DNA from: Pseudomonadota bacterium
GTDB lineage: Bacteria > Pseudomonadota > Alphaproteobacteria > UBA8366 > GCA-2717185
Length of the DNA stretch: 7,648 nt
Direction of reading: 5' to 3'
Assembly: GCA_027619655.1 (NCBI GenBank)
Contig: JAQCHR010000168.1
Span: 1-7,648 of the forward strand
Numbering within the stretch: position 1 is the first letter of the stretch; each line of letters begins with the position of its first letter. The notes below the pieces were generated by a model. It was not told the origin of the DNA and made no database searches. It was given only the letters and a program-made list of their open reading frames with translations. Position numbers and translations under genes: made by a program. Of the stretch, positions 1 through 4,860 are shown one piece after another.

Positions 1-154
1 GGAAACCTACCTTCTCGCCTACAATACAAAGCGACCGCACCAGGGCCGCAACATGAACGGCAGGACGCCCATGACGGTTTTCCTTGAAGGCCTGCCGAAG
101 GTCAAAACTCCAGCCACCAAAACGAAGGAGACAAAACAGAAAAAAGCCGCCTAA
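1..154 (+). CDS. IS481-family transposase, C-terminal fragment (gene enters from the left)
   Basis: The frame beginning at base 2 is open from the window edge and gives 50 residues before a TAA at 152-154. It contains YNTKRPHQG followed by NGRTPMTVFLEGLPK and a lysine-rich tail. This is the characteristic end of the DDE integrase-core domain of IS481-family transposases, which have the form YNxxRPHQG...GxTPxxxF. The catalytic DDE residues lie upstream, outside the window, so it is not possible to say whether the transposase is intact. The related IS3-family integrase orfB shares the YNxxRPHQ motif, but the GRTPMTVFLEGLPK segment and the charged tail favour IS481. The gene ends about 50 bp before the presumed right terminus of the element. 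The family assignment is from residue memory, not a search. Confidence 0.85.
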   Translation, partial: ETYLLAYNTKRPHQGRNMNGRTPMTVFLEGLPKVKTPATKTKETKQKKAA

Positions 155-205
155 ACTACCCTGACCCCGGAGCGGCGACTGTCAGGCGATTACTATCTTT
201 GTACA
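1..205 (+). mobile_element. Right end of an IS481-family insertion sequence (left end outside window)
   Basis: After the transposase stop there are about 50 bp of non-coding sequence ending at TTTGTACA (198-205). Read from the other strand, the terminus starts TGTACAAAGATAGTAATCGC, and IS481-family elements characteristically begin with TGT. Sequence character changes straight afterwards: from about base 206 an AT-richer frame with membrane-protein character begins. The exact boundary, the inverted repeat and the target duplication cannot be confirmed without the left end. Confidence 0.6.
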
Positions 206-206
206 T

Positions 207-644
207 ACTGAATTCTACGAAGCGGCCATCACTCGCCACGGCCTTGCTATTAATCGTATTAAAAGCCTCATCAGGGGCGAATATGATACGGTCATGAGTA
301 AACTGCGCAATGATTTGAAAATCTTTTCGGGCAGCAGTTTTATCGCCCTTTTTGCCGCTTTTTTGCTTTCAATCTTTCGCGCTAATGCGGCGGCGCATCT
401 CTTGCCCTTCTCCATCGCACTGTCTGCCTCAACACTCACTGCTGTCATTTGGTATGTTTTCGGTCAGGACTGGGTGATGACCATGATATATAGCTCATAT
501 TGGGGTTGGGCATATCCAGCTGTTTTATCGGTAATCGCTGTATTCTTAGCAGAGATTGCAGTAAACAAAGCTCGCATTACGACTGCCGTACTGAACAGTA
601 TCGGCAACGCCCTAGGAGGCTTATTTCACCTTATTCCCTGTTAG
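207..644 (+). pseudogene. Truncated small multi-helix membrane protein, probably interrupted by the IS481 element
   Basis: An in-frame ATG at 294 gives a 116-residue protein, but the same frame is open and protein-like back to the IS boundary. It adds about 29 codons reading TEFYEAAITRHGLAINRIKS and on to the ATG. The most economical reading is that ATG 294 is internal and the true N-terminus lies left of the IS. Three or four hydrophobic helices are visible: FIALFAAFLLSIF, LLPFSIALSASTLTAVIWYVFG and AYPAVLSVIAVFLAEIAV, with a weaker C-terminal GGLFHLI. The pattern WYVFGQDW...YWGWAYP...NKARITTAVLNSIGNA suggests a conserved hypothetical inner-membrane family with no function I can name. It is clearly lower in GC than the genes from 1674 on, which suggests acquired DNA. 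The gene ends in TAG at 642-644. A shortened protein from ATG 294 could still be made; no strong ribosome binding site is visible there. Confidence 0.5.
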
Positions 645-752
645 GAATTACAGTGATGTTGTGGACGGCGCCCTGACGGGCTGTTGATCCGCGAGGGGAT
701 GAATGCCCAAGCTTGGTGTCGTCAAACACCTCAAGCGAAGGAGCACCGTCCG
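645..752 (+). mobile_element. 5' non-coding leader of an IS110-family element
   Basis: The bases between the membrane-protein stop and the transposase start hold no gene. The sequence just before the start (ACACCTCAAGCGAAGGAGCACCG) contains AAGGAG at 738-743, nine bases from the ATG, and looks like the transposase's own leader. IS110-group elements encode their guide (bridge) RNA in the left non-coding end, whereas IS1111-group elements do so in the right end. The subgroup cannot be told from this fragment, so a bridge RNA is only a possibility. Where the element begins within this stretch is not visible. Confidence 0.4.
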
Positions 753-986
753 ATGAAGAAATTATCGATTGATCTGTCCTGTGTCACCACCGTCGGCCTC
801 GATCTCGCGAAGCTGATCTTTTTCGTCCATGCCGTCGACGCCGAAGGGCGGGTGGTCGTGGCCCGCGCCCTCAGGCGGCGGGACGTATTGGCGTTTTTCG
901 AGGCCCTGCCGCCGTGTCTTGTGGGGATCGAGGCGAGCGATTCGGCGCATCACTGGGGCCGCGAACTGATGGCGCGCGGGTATGAA
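753..986 (+). pseudogene. IS110-family (DEDD) transposase, 5' remnant only
   Basis: Translation from ATG 753, which has AAGGAG nine bases upstream, starts MKKLSIDLSCVTTVGLDLAK. It continues through VVVARALRRRDVLAFFEALPP to VGIEASDSAHHWGRELMARGYE. This is the start of the RuvC-like DEDD domain of IS110-family transposases: the first Asp is in VGLDLAK and the Glu in VGIEAS. After about 78 residues the usual continuation (Pro-rich, then the KNDAADAEAI region) is absent. The frame enters unrelated AT-richer sequence and stops at 1095-1097. Intact family members are about 300-400 residues, so this is a dead fragment keeping only the first two catalytic positions. The join at about 986 is abrupt, which suggests a deletion or another insertion rather than slow decay. 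Confidence 0.8.
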
Positions 987-1091
987 AATTACGGTACCAG
1001 TTTACTAAATACACCAAATTATTTTCGGTTTGAGAATTGCGGCGCCAGTCAGCATCTACCAGTACCATGGGCGGAAATCTTGACTTTTCCG
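987..1091. other. AT-richer patch of unknown origin after the IS110 break
   Basis: Composition drops sharply in GC at about 987, exactly where the IS110 frame loses homology. On the minus strand a short open frame starts at ATG 1095 with about 38 residues (MTEKSRFPPMVLVDADWRRN and on to NWYRNFHT) before it runs into the IS110 remnant antisense. I do not recognise it. TACCAG occurs twice (995-1000 and 1058-1063). It may be the edge of another mobile element or a broken gene; no terminal repeat could be identified. Confidence 0.3.
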
Positions 1092-1093
1092 TC

Positions 1094-1108
1094 ATAATAG
1101 GCTATTAT
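1094..1108. repeat. AT-rich inverted repeat, 7-bp arms with 1-nt centre
   Basis: ATAATAG, a single G, then CTATTAT form a perfect inverted repeat, followed by an AT-rich run (TTCTTATTTAAATTTGG). It sits at the boundary between the AT-richer patch and the following gene-free interval. It could be an operator or a relic; the 1-nt centre makes an RNA hairpin unlikely without opening inner pairs. Confidence 0.5.
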
Positions 1109-1137
1109 TCTTATTTAAATTTGGCTGGAATTTTTGA

Positions 1138-1151
1138 TTGTCCCGGGACAA
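1138..1151. repeat. Perfect 14-bp palindrome TTGTCCCGGGACAA
   Basis: The sequence equals its own reverse complement over all 14 bases, with no central spacer. It directly follows a T-rich run (GGAATTTTTGATTG). The form resembles a dimeric-regulator operator, but no nearby gene start clearly belongs to it. An IS-related relic is also possible. Confidence 0.55.
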
Positions 1152-1318
1152 CGGATCATCCGGCTGAACCGGGATGTTCACCAGGCAAATGTCGATGAAA
1201 CGCAACCCATGGCATTCGCCGCGAAATGTTTTCGCAGCGGTCATTCGTCCGGCGGCGCCTGGCAGCCGCAACAGCCGATACGCCGCAAGACACGAAGCCG
1301 GCGGGTAAAATGTTAATG

Positions 1319-1338
1319 GATGTATATCGATGTATATC
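1319..1338 (+). repeat. Tandem duplication of the 10-mer GATGTATATC
   Basis: GATGTATATC is repeated exactly twice, head to tail, in an AT-rich island of the gene-free interval. One helical turn between copies would place two protein contacts on the same DNA face. No gene starts immediately downstream. Confidence 0.6.
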
Positions 1339-1410
1339 GCAGGAAAAAATTTCCGGCAGGGCTCCCTCGCCCGGCCTGGCGTCAGGCCGCCAACATCACG
1401 GCGCTGTTCC

Positions 1411-1531
1411 CGATGCCGAAGCCGATGCCGATGCCGATAAATGCCAATAAAAGCCAATAAAAGCCGATGATTTTGATTGTTTTTGTGCCCGGCGGAAATT
1501 GTTCAACGCCCACAAAAGCCAATAAATGCCA
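1411..1531 (+). repeat. Mixed-period short repeats (GCCGAT 6-mers passing into GCCAATAAAA 10-mers)
   Basis: From 1411, units CGATGC, CGAAGC, CGATGC, CGATGC (period 6) run into CGATAAATGC, CAATAAAAGC, CAATAAAAGC (period 10) and end in CGATGA. After about 45 bp of unrelated sequence, AAAAGCCAATAAATGCCAA recurs at 1514-1532. The period change while keeping the GCC(G/A)AT core looks like slippage from one core. There is no long unit, spacer or dyad symmetry, so it is not a CRISPR array. Confidence 0.6.
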
Positions 1532-1673
1532 ACCCATGCGCATGTTTTCTCCCTGCCCATTCCCGCGCCTGCCCGCCCCGGATGTTCAGCGATGCCAAGG
1601 AATGTATAGTGATGCTAATTTTTTCGCATAACGCGGCGCCGTCGCCGGCCCGCCCCACTGTCGGATAAAAGCC

Positions 1674-2543
1674 ATGCCCGGACCCGCTTCCCATACCTAT
1701 TTCTCGCAACGCCTGCGGCTGCACTATGTCGACTGGGGCAACCCGGATGCGCCGCCGCTGCTGCTGGTGCATGGCGGGCGGGATCATTGCCGGAACTGGG
1801 ACTGGGTCGCCGAGGACCTGTGCAAGGATTACCACATCATCGCGCCGGACCTGCGCGGCCATGGCGATTCGCAGTGGATGCTGGGCGGCAGCTACATGAT
1901 CTCCGACTATGTCTACGACATCGCCCAGCTGCTGCACCAGACACAGTTGACGCCGGTCACCATCGTCGCCCATTCGCTGGGCGGCGTGATCAGCCTGCGC
2001 TATGCGGGGGTGTACCCGGAAAACGTGGTCAAGCTGGTCGCGATCGAGGGGCTGGGCTGGCCGCCGAAGGTCGTGGCCGAACGCGCCGCCAAGTCGCCGC
2101 AGCTGCGGATTACCGAGTGGGTCGATACGCTGCGCAAGCTGTCCGCCCGCAGCCCGCGCAAATACGACAGCATCGAGGACGCCTTTAAGCGCATGCAGGA
2201 GGAAAACCCGCATCTGTCGCCCGAGCAGGCCCGGCACCTGACCGTACACGGGGTCAGCCAGAACGAGGACGGCACCTACAGCTGGAAGTTCGACAATTAC
2301 GTGCGCGCCAACCAGCCCTTCGGCATCGGAAAGGAGGATGGCGAGGCGCTATGGGCGAACATCACCTGCCCGACCCTGTTGGTGCGCGGGCTGGACAGCT
2401 GGGCCAGCGACCCGGCGGCGGACGGACGGCTGGCGCATTTCAGGAACGCGCGCTGCGTGAATTTCGAAAATGCCGGGCACTGGGTGCATCACGACCAGCT
2501 CGACCTGTTCCTGAAGACGGTGAAGGAGTTCCTCGCGGAATAG
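1674..2543 (+). CDS. Alpha/beta-hydrolase family protein
   Basis: A 289-residue protein of normal length for a single-domain alpha/beta hydrolase, presumably cytoplasmic since it has no signal peptide. The fold's landmarks are in order: the oxyanion-hole HGG at 33-35 (LLLVHGGRDH), DLRGHGDS at 59-66, the nucleophile elbow AHSLGG with Ser101, a cap region at about 130-225, the acid strand LLVRGLDSW with Asp241, and NAGHWVH with catalytic His269. All triad residues are present, so it should be an active serine hydrolase. Candidate roles include esterase, epoxide or haloalkane-type hydrolase, or C-C bond hydrolase, but Ser as nucleophile argues against epoxide and haloalkane hydrolases, which use Asp. 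The substrate is unknown. ATG 1674 fits the family N-terminus although no clear Shine-Dalgarno precedes it. It is convergent with the next gene, 24 bp apart. Confidence 0.88.
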   Translation: MPGPASHTYFSQRLRLHYVDWGNPDAPPLLLVHGGRDHCRNWDWVAEDLCKDYHIIAPDLRGHGDSQWMLGGSYMISDYVYDIAQLLHQTQLTPVTIVAHSLGGVISLRYAGVYPENVVKLVAIEGLGWPPKVVAERAAKSPQLRITEWVDTLRKLSARSPRKYDSIEDAFKRMQEENPHLSPEQARHLTVHGVSQNEDGTYSWKFDNYVRANQPFGIGKEDGEALWANITCPTLLVRGLDSWASDPAADGRLAHFRNARCVNFENAGHWVHHDQLDLFLKTVKEFLAE

Positions 2544-2567
2544 GTTCCGTGGCGGCGGGGCGGCGGC

Positions 2568-2891
2568 TCAGTACAGCCAGCGCCGCCGCATTTCCGTCAG
2601 GCACATCCCGTTGTCGTGCTGCATCGGCATGACCGGGAGGCGTTGTTCATCGGACCGGAAGGGCATCGGGCGGCGGGCGCCGCGTTTTTTCTCGGCGCGG
2701 ACGCAAAGCAGGACAACCGCGCCGAACAGGGCCAGCGCCAGGGCGACGAGCGCCACGGGGGATGTCAGCCCCAGCGCCATGGCCAGCAGGGTAAGGACCA
2801 GCAACAGGGGAATGACCTGGAACAGGAAGGCGACCGCGACGACGCCGATCCACATCGCTGCGTAGAGGATTTTGCCAGTCCGGTAATTCAT
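2568..2891 (-). CDS. Small inner-membrane protein of unknown function
   Basis: A 107-residue protein. After a short polar start (MNYRTGKI), residues about 9-65 are almost entirely hydrophobic and can form two or three membrane helices; a break at LTSP lies near residues 43-46. A basic stretch, RAEKKRGARRP, follows directly, implying a cytoplasmic C-terminal tail by the positive-inside rule. The tail is polar and shows no known motif. AGGGG lies about ten bases before the ATG on the minus strand, which supports this start. I do not recognise a family. It is transcribed divergently from the selenoprotein candidate across about 210 bp, so the two could share a control region, but nothing links their functions directly. 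Confidence 0.65.
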   Translation of the reverse strand: MNYRTGKILYAAMWIGVVAVAFLFQVIPLLLVLTLLAMALGLTSPVALVALALALFGAVVLLCVRAEKKRGARRPMPFRSDEQRLPVMPMQHDNGMCLTEMRRRWLY

Positions 2892-3101
2892 GGGCCTGCC
2901 CCTTGTCCGCTGTCGTTCTAAACCGGGGGGTAGTCTGGCAGGAAAACGTCGTATCGTGAACCCCGGCGGCGCCGCGGTCCCGGCAGCGGTAACGGATCGA
3001 TGACAAAATCTTGACCGGGCGACATGCCTCCTCCGGCTGGCACGGGCCCGCCGGCAGGCTATGATCGGGACCGCTGAACGAGGATATCGGGAGACGACGC
3101 C

Positions 3102-3656
3102 GTGTTACGCATGACGCTGGCCGCCATGGCCATGATGACCCTCCTGGCCGCGCCGTCACAGGCGGCCGATACGCTCGATCAGGGGCTCCGGGTCGGCGAT
3201 GCCATCCCACAGCCCTTCGCCGCGGTAGACCAGCATGGCGCCGCGCGCGATTTCGCGTCGCTGGGCGGCAGGCGCGGGCTGATCCTGCTGTTCACCCGCT
3301 CGCTGGACTGGTGACCCTACTGCAAGTCCCAGGCGGTCGTCTGGAACGCGGAAATCGGAAAGTTCACGGGTATCGGCTACCAGGTCGCGCTGGTCAGCTA
3401 TGACGTCCCGGATGTGACCGCCCGCTTCGCAAAGGCGCGCGGCATCGGCTACACCCTGCTGTCGGATGCGGAATCGGCGCTGATCAGGGCGTTCGACGTG
3501 GTCGACAAATCGGTGCCCGAAAGCGCCGCCTGGTACGGGCTCGCCCGGCCGGGGATATTTGTCATCGACCCGAAGGGCAGGATCACGCACCGGTTTTCCG
3601 ACGCCGACTACACGGTGCGGCCCGCCCCGCAGGACGTGCTGGACGCCCTGCGGTAA
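3102..3656 (+). CDS. Secreted peroxiredoxin/thioredoxin-like protein with in-frame TGA; candidate selenoprotein (UxxC)
   Basis: Reading through one TGA (3312-3314) gives a 184-residue protein ending in TAA. Residues 1-21 form a signal peptide (hydrophobic LAAMAMMTLLAA, cleavage likely SQA|AD), so the product should act in the periplasm. A redoxin (AhpC/TSA-like) domain follows: VGDAIPQPFAAVDQHG, then GLILLFTRSLDW, the TGA at codon 71, then PYCKSQ. Relatives have DWCPYCK here, so the TGA replaces the first catalytic cysteine and would give Sec71-Pro-Tyr-Cys74. The 113 codons after it hold no other stop and keep family features (VALVSYD, YTLLSDAES, GIFVIDPKGRITHRF). GTG 3102 is chosen because GGGAG lies eight bases upstream; ATG 3111 is possible. 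A SECIS-like hairpin follows the TGA. Expected role: thiol-disulfide or peroxide reduction. Alternatives are a sequencing error (TGC to TGA) or a fresh nonsense mutation. Selenium-insertion genes are not in this window. Confidence 0.72.
3320..3351 (+). promoter_or_regulatory. Candidate bacterial SECIS hairpin downstream of the TGA
   Basis: Starting five bases after the TGA, the RNA can pair 3320-3323 with 3348-3351 (one G-U), then, across a two-base AA bulge, 3326-3327 with 3346-3347. After one C/A mismatch, CCAG 3329-3332 pairs with CUGG 3341-3344. The apical loop is GCGGUCGU (3333-3340), 18 bases past the TGA. Bacterial SECIS elements lie inside the coding region just after the UGA, with an apical loop at about this distance carrying an exposed G or GU that SelB reads; GGU is present here. 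Pairing was worked out by hand, without a folding energy. Confidence 0.6.
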
Positions 3657-3660
3657 GCGG

Positions 3661-4854
3661 TCACATGCGGCGGTGGATGTAACCGGACAGGGCGGCCATC
3701 GACAGGGTCATGAGGCCGCCCGCCAGGAAGACCGCCGGCAGTTCGAAGGCCTGCAGCAGGAAGCTGTAGACGCCCGGCGGGCCGAACTGGGAGGCGTCGC
3801 GGTAGGTCATGAAGACGGTCGTCATTTCGGCCCGTTCGAACGGCCGGACGGCGCGCAGGAAGGGCACGTTGCCGCCGCCATCGACCAGGCTGGCGCCCAC
3901 CGCCGCGCCGATGATCAGGGCGGCGCCGATCCAGGGCAGACCGCTCGTCAACGCGATCGCCATGGTCAGGATGCCGGCGCTGGCATAGCCGAGGATCAGC
4001 AACAGGCGCAGTCCATAGCGCCGCCCGAACCAGCCCCAGAGCGGCACCAGGTACAAAGTGGCGCTGCCGATGGAAACGATGGCGCCGCCGGTCACCGCGT
4101 CGAAGCCGTTGGTAACCGCGTAGATCGGCGTATAGACGAAGAACATCTGCCACCAGCCGGAGCGGCCGAAGGCGAGGAACCAGGACAGGCTGAGCCGCGG
4201 CTGGGAGAAGAAGCGCGGCAGGTAGCGCAGCGGGTTCGGCGACCGCAACGGTCTTCGCGAAGCGACGGCCGGGTTGTCGGTGATCCGCAGGTACCAGAAG
4301 AAGGCGAGCATCACCAGCGATGCGCCGGCAGAGACGAAGAACGCCGCATGGATGCTGGCATGGACCGACAGCCAGACGCCGAGCCAGGGCCCGACCGCCC
4401 AGGCGCTGGCCGACAGGAACATGCGGAGCGGTTCGAACCGGTTCATTTCGCGCCGGGCGATATGGTCCATCACATAGAGGTTCATGGTGATGGCGATGCT
4501 GGTCGTGGCGAAGGCCTGCAAGGCGATACCGGCCACCAGCGCCGGAGGCGTCTGCTGGGCGAACAGGAACGCCGCGGACATCATCGACAGGATGCCGAAG
4601 GTCAGCACCATGCGCCGCCGGATCCGGCGCACGACCCAGGGAATCATCAGGCTGCCCAGCACGCCAATCAGCCCGGAGACGAAATACACGATGCTGACCT
4701 CCTGCGCGCCGCCCAGCAGGCGCAGGGCCTGCAGCGGTATCACCGCCAGCAGGATCGTCCGCGCGAAGGCCTCGATCAGAAACAGGGCCGAAAAGACGAC
4801 CCCGCGCGACACGCTGGCATTGCCGAGCCATACAGGCATGTGGATGTCCCGCAT
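3661..4854 (-). CDS. MFS transporter
   Basis: A 397-residue, strongly hydrophobic protein with about twelve predicted membrane helices in two halves, the usual size and layout of a major facilitator superfamily carrier in the inner membrane. Helix 1-2 is VVFSALFLIEAFARTILLAVIPLQAL. The helix 2-3 loop holds the basic cluster RRIRRR, in place of the canonical GxxxDRxGRR motif. A central basic loop at about 200-220 (ASRRPLRSPNPLRYLPRF) separates the halves. The direction of transport and the substrate cannot be read from the sequence. The start is six bases past the stop of the FAD oxidoreductase, and GGGG inside that gene's last codons can serve as its ribosome binding site, so the two are probably cotranscribed and translationally coupled. 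The product may carry the oxidoreductase's substrate. Its stop lies only 4 bp from that of the convergent selenoprotein candidate. Confidence 0.88.
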   Translation of the reverse strand: MRDIHMPVWLGNASVSRGVVFSALFLIEAFARTILLAVIPLQALRLLGGAQEVSIVYFVSGLIGVLGSLMIPWVVRRIRRRMVLTFGILSMMSAAFLFAQQTPPALVAGIALQAFATTSIAITMNLYVMDHIARREMNRFEPLRMFLSASAWAVGPWLGVWLSVHASIHAAFFVSAGASLVMLAFFWYLRITDNPAVASRRPLRSPNPLRYLPRFFSQPRLSLSWFLAFGRSGWWQMFFVYTPIYAVTNGFDAVTGGAIVSIGSATLYLVPLWGWFGRRYGLRLLLILGYASAGILTMAIALTSGLPWIGAALIIGAAVGASLVDGGGNVPFLRAVRPFERAEMTTVFMTYRDASQFGPPGVYSFLLQAFELPAVFLAGGLMTLSMAALSGYIHRRM

Positions 4855-4860
4855 CGCGCG

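Larger units (their letters stand above)
1092..1673. other. Gene-free interval of ~580 bp rich in short repeats
   Basis: No open frame here has a recognisable domain or a convincing start with a ribosome binding site. The short frames on both strands are arginine-, proline- and alanine-rich, as expected from GC-rich noise. What it does hold is listed separately: an AT inverted repeat, a 14-bp palindrome, a tandem 10-mer and a mixed-period repeat cluster. A possible -10-like TATAGT lies at 1605-1610, about 60 bp before the hydrolase start, without a good -35 partner. This interval marks the transition from mobile-element debris to the ordinary gene block. Confidence 0.55.

Noticed and set aside
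1411..1532. CRISPR array
   Set aside because: Units are only 6-10 bp, contiguous and without unique spacers.
1503..2249. 248-codon minus-strand frame antisense to the hydrolase
   Set aside because: The plus-strand hydrolase has a complete catalytic triad; the antisense product has no recognisable domain and runs into repeat sequence.
2561..2588. Terminator hairpin (CGGCGGC / GCCGCCG) between the convergent hydrolase and membrane-protein genes
   Set aside because: The arms lie partly inside the end of the membrane-protein gene, the loop is 14 bases and no T-run follows; chance pairing in GC-rich DNA is likely.
3036..3060. Sigma-54 promoter (TGGCACG at 3038) upstream of the redoxin gene
   Set aside because: The -24 half matches but the required -12 TTGC-type half is absent at the correct spacing.
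3414..3656. Separate 80-residue gene starting at GTG 3414
   Set aside because: It is in frame with the redoxin and supplies its C-terminal half; there is no ribosome binding site at 3414, and continuity through the TGA explains it better.
3608..4831. 407-codon minus-strand frame overlapping the MFS gene
   Set aside because: Same strand but a different frame from the MFS gene; the translation is Arg/Pro/Ala/Gly-rich and lacks the ordered membrane helices of the 397-residue MFS frame.
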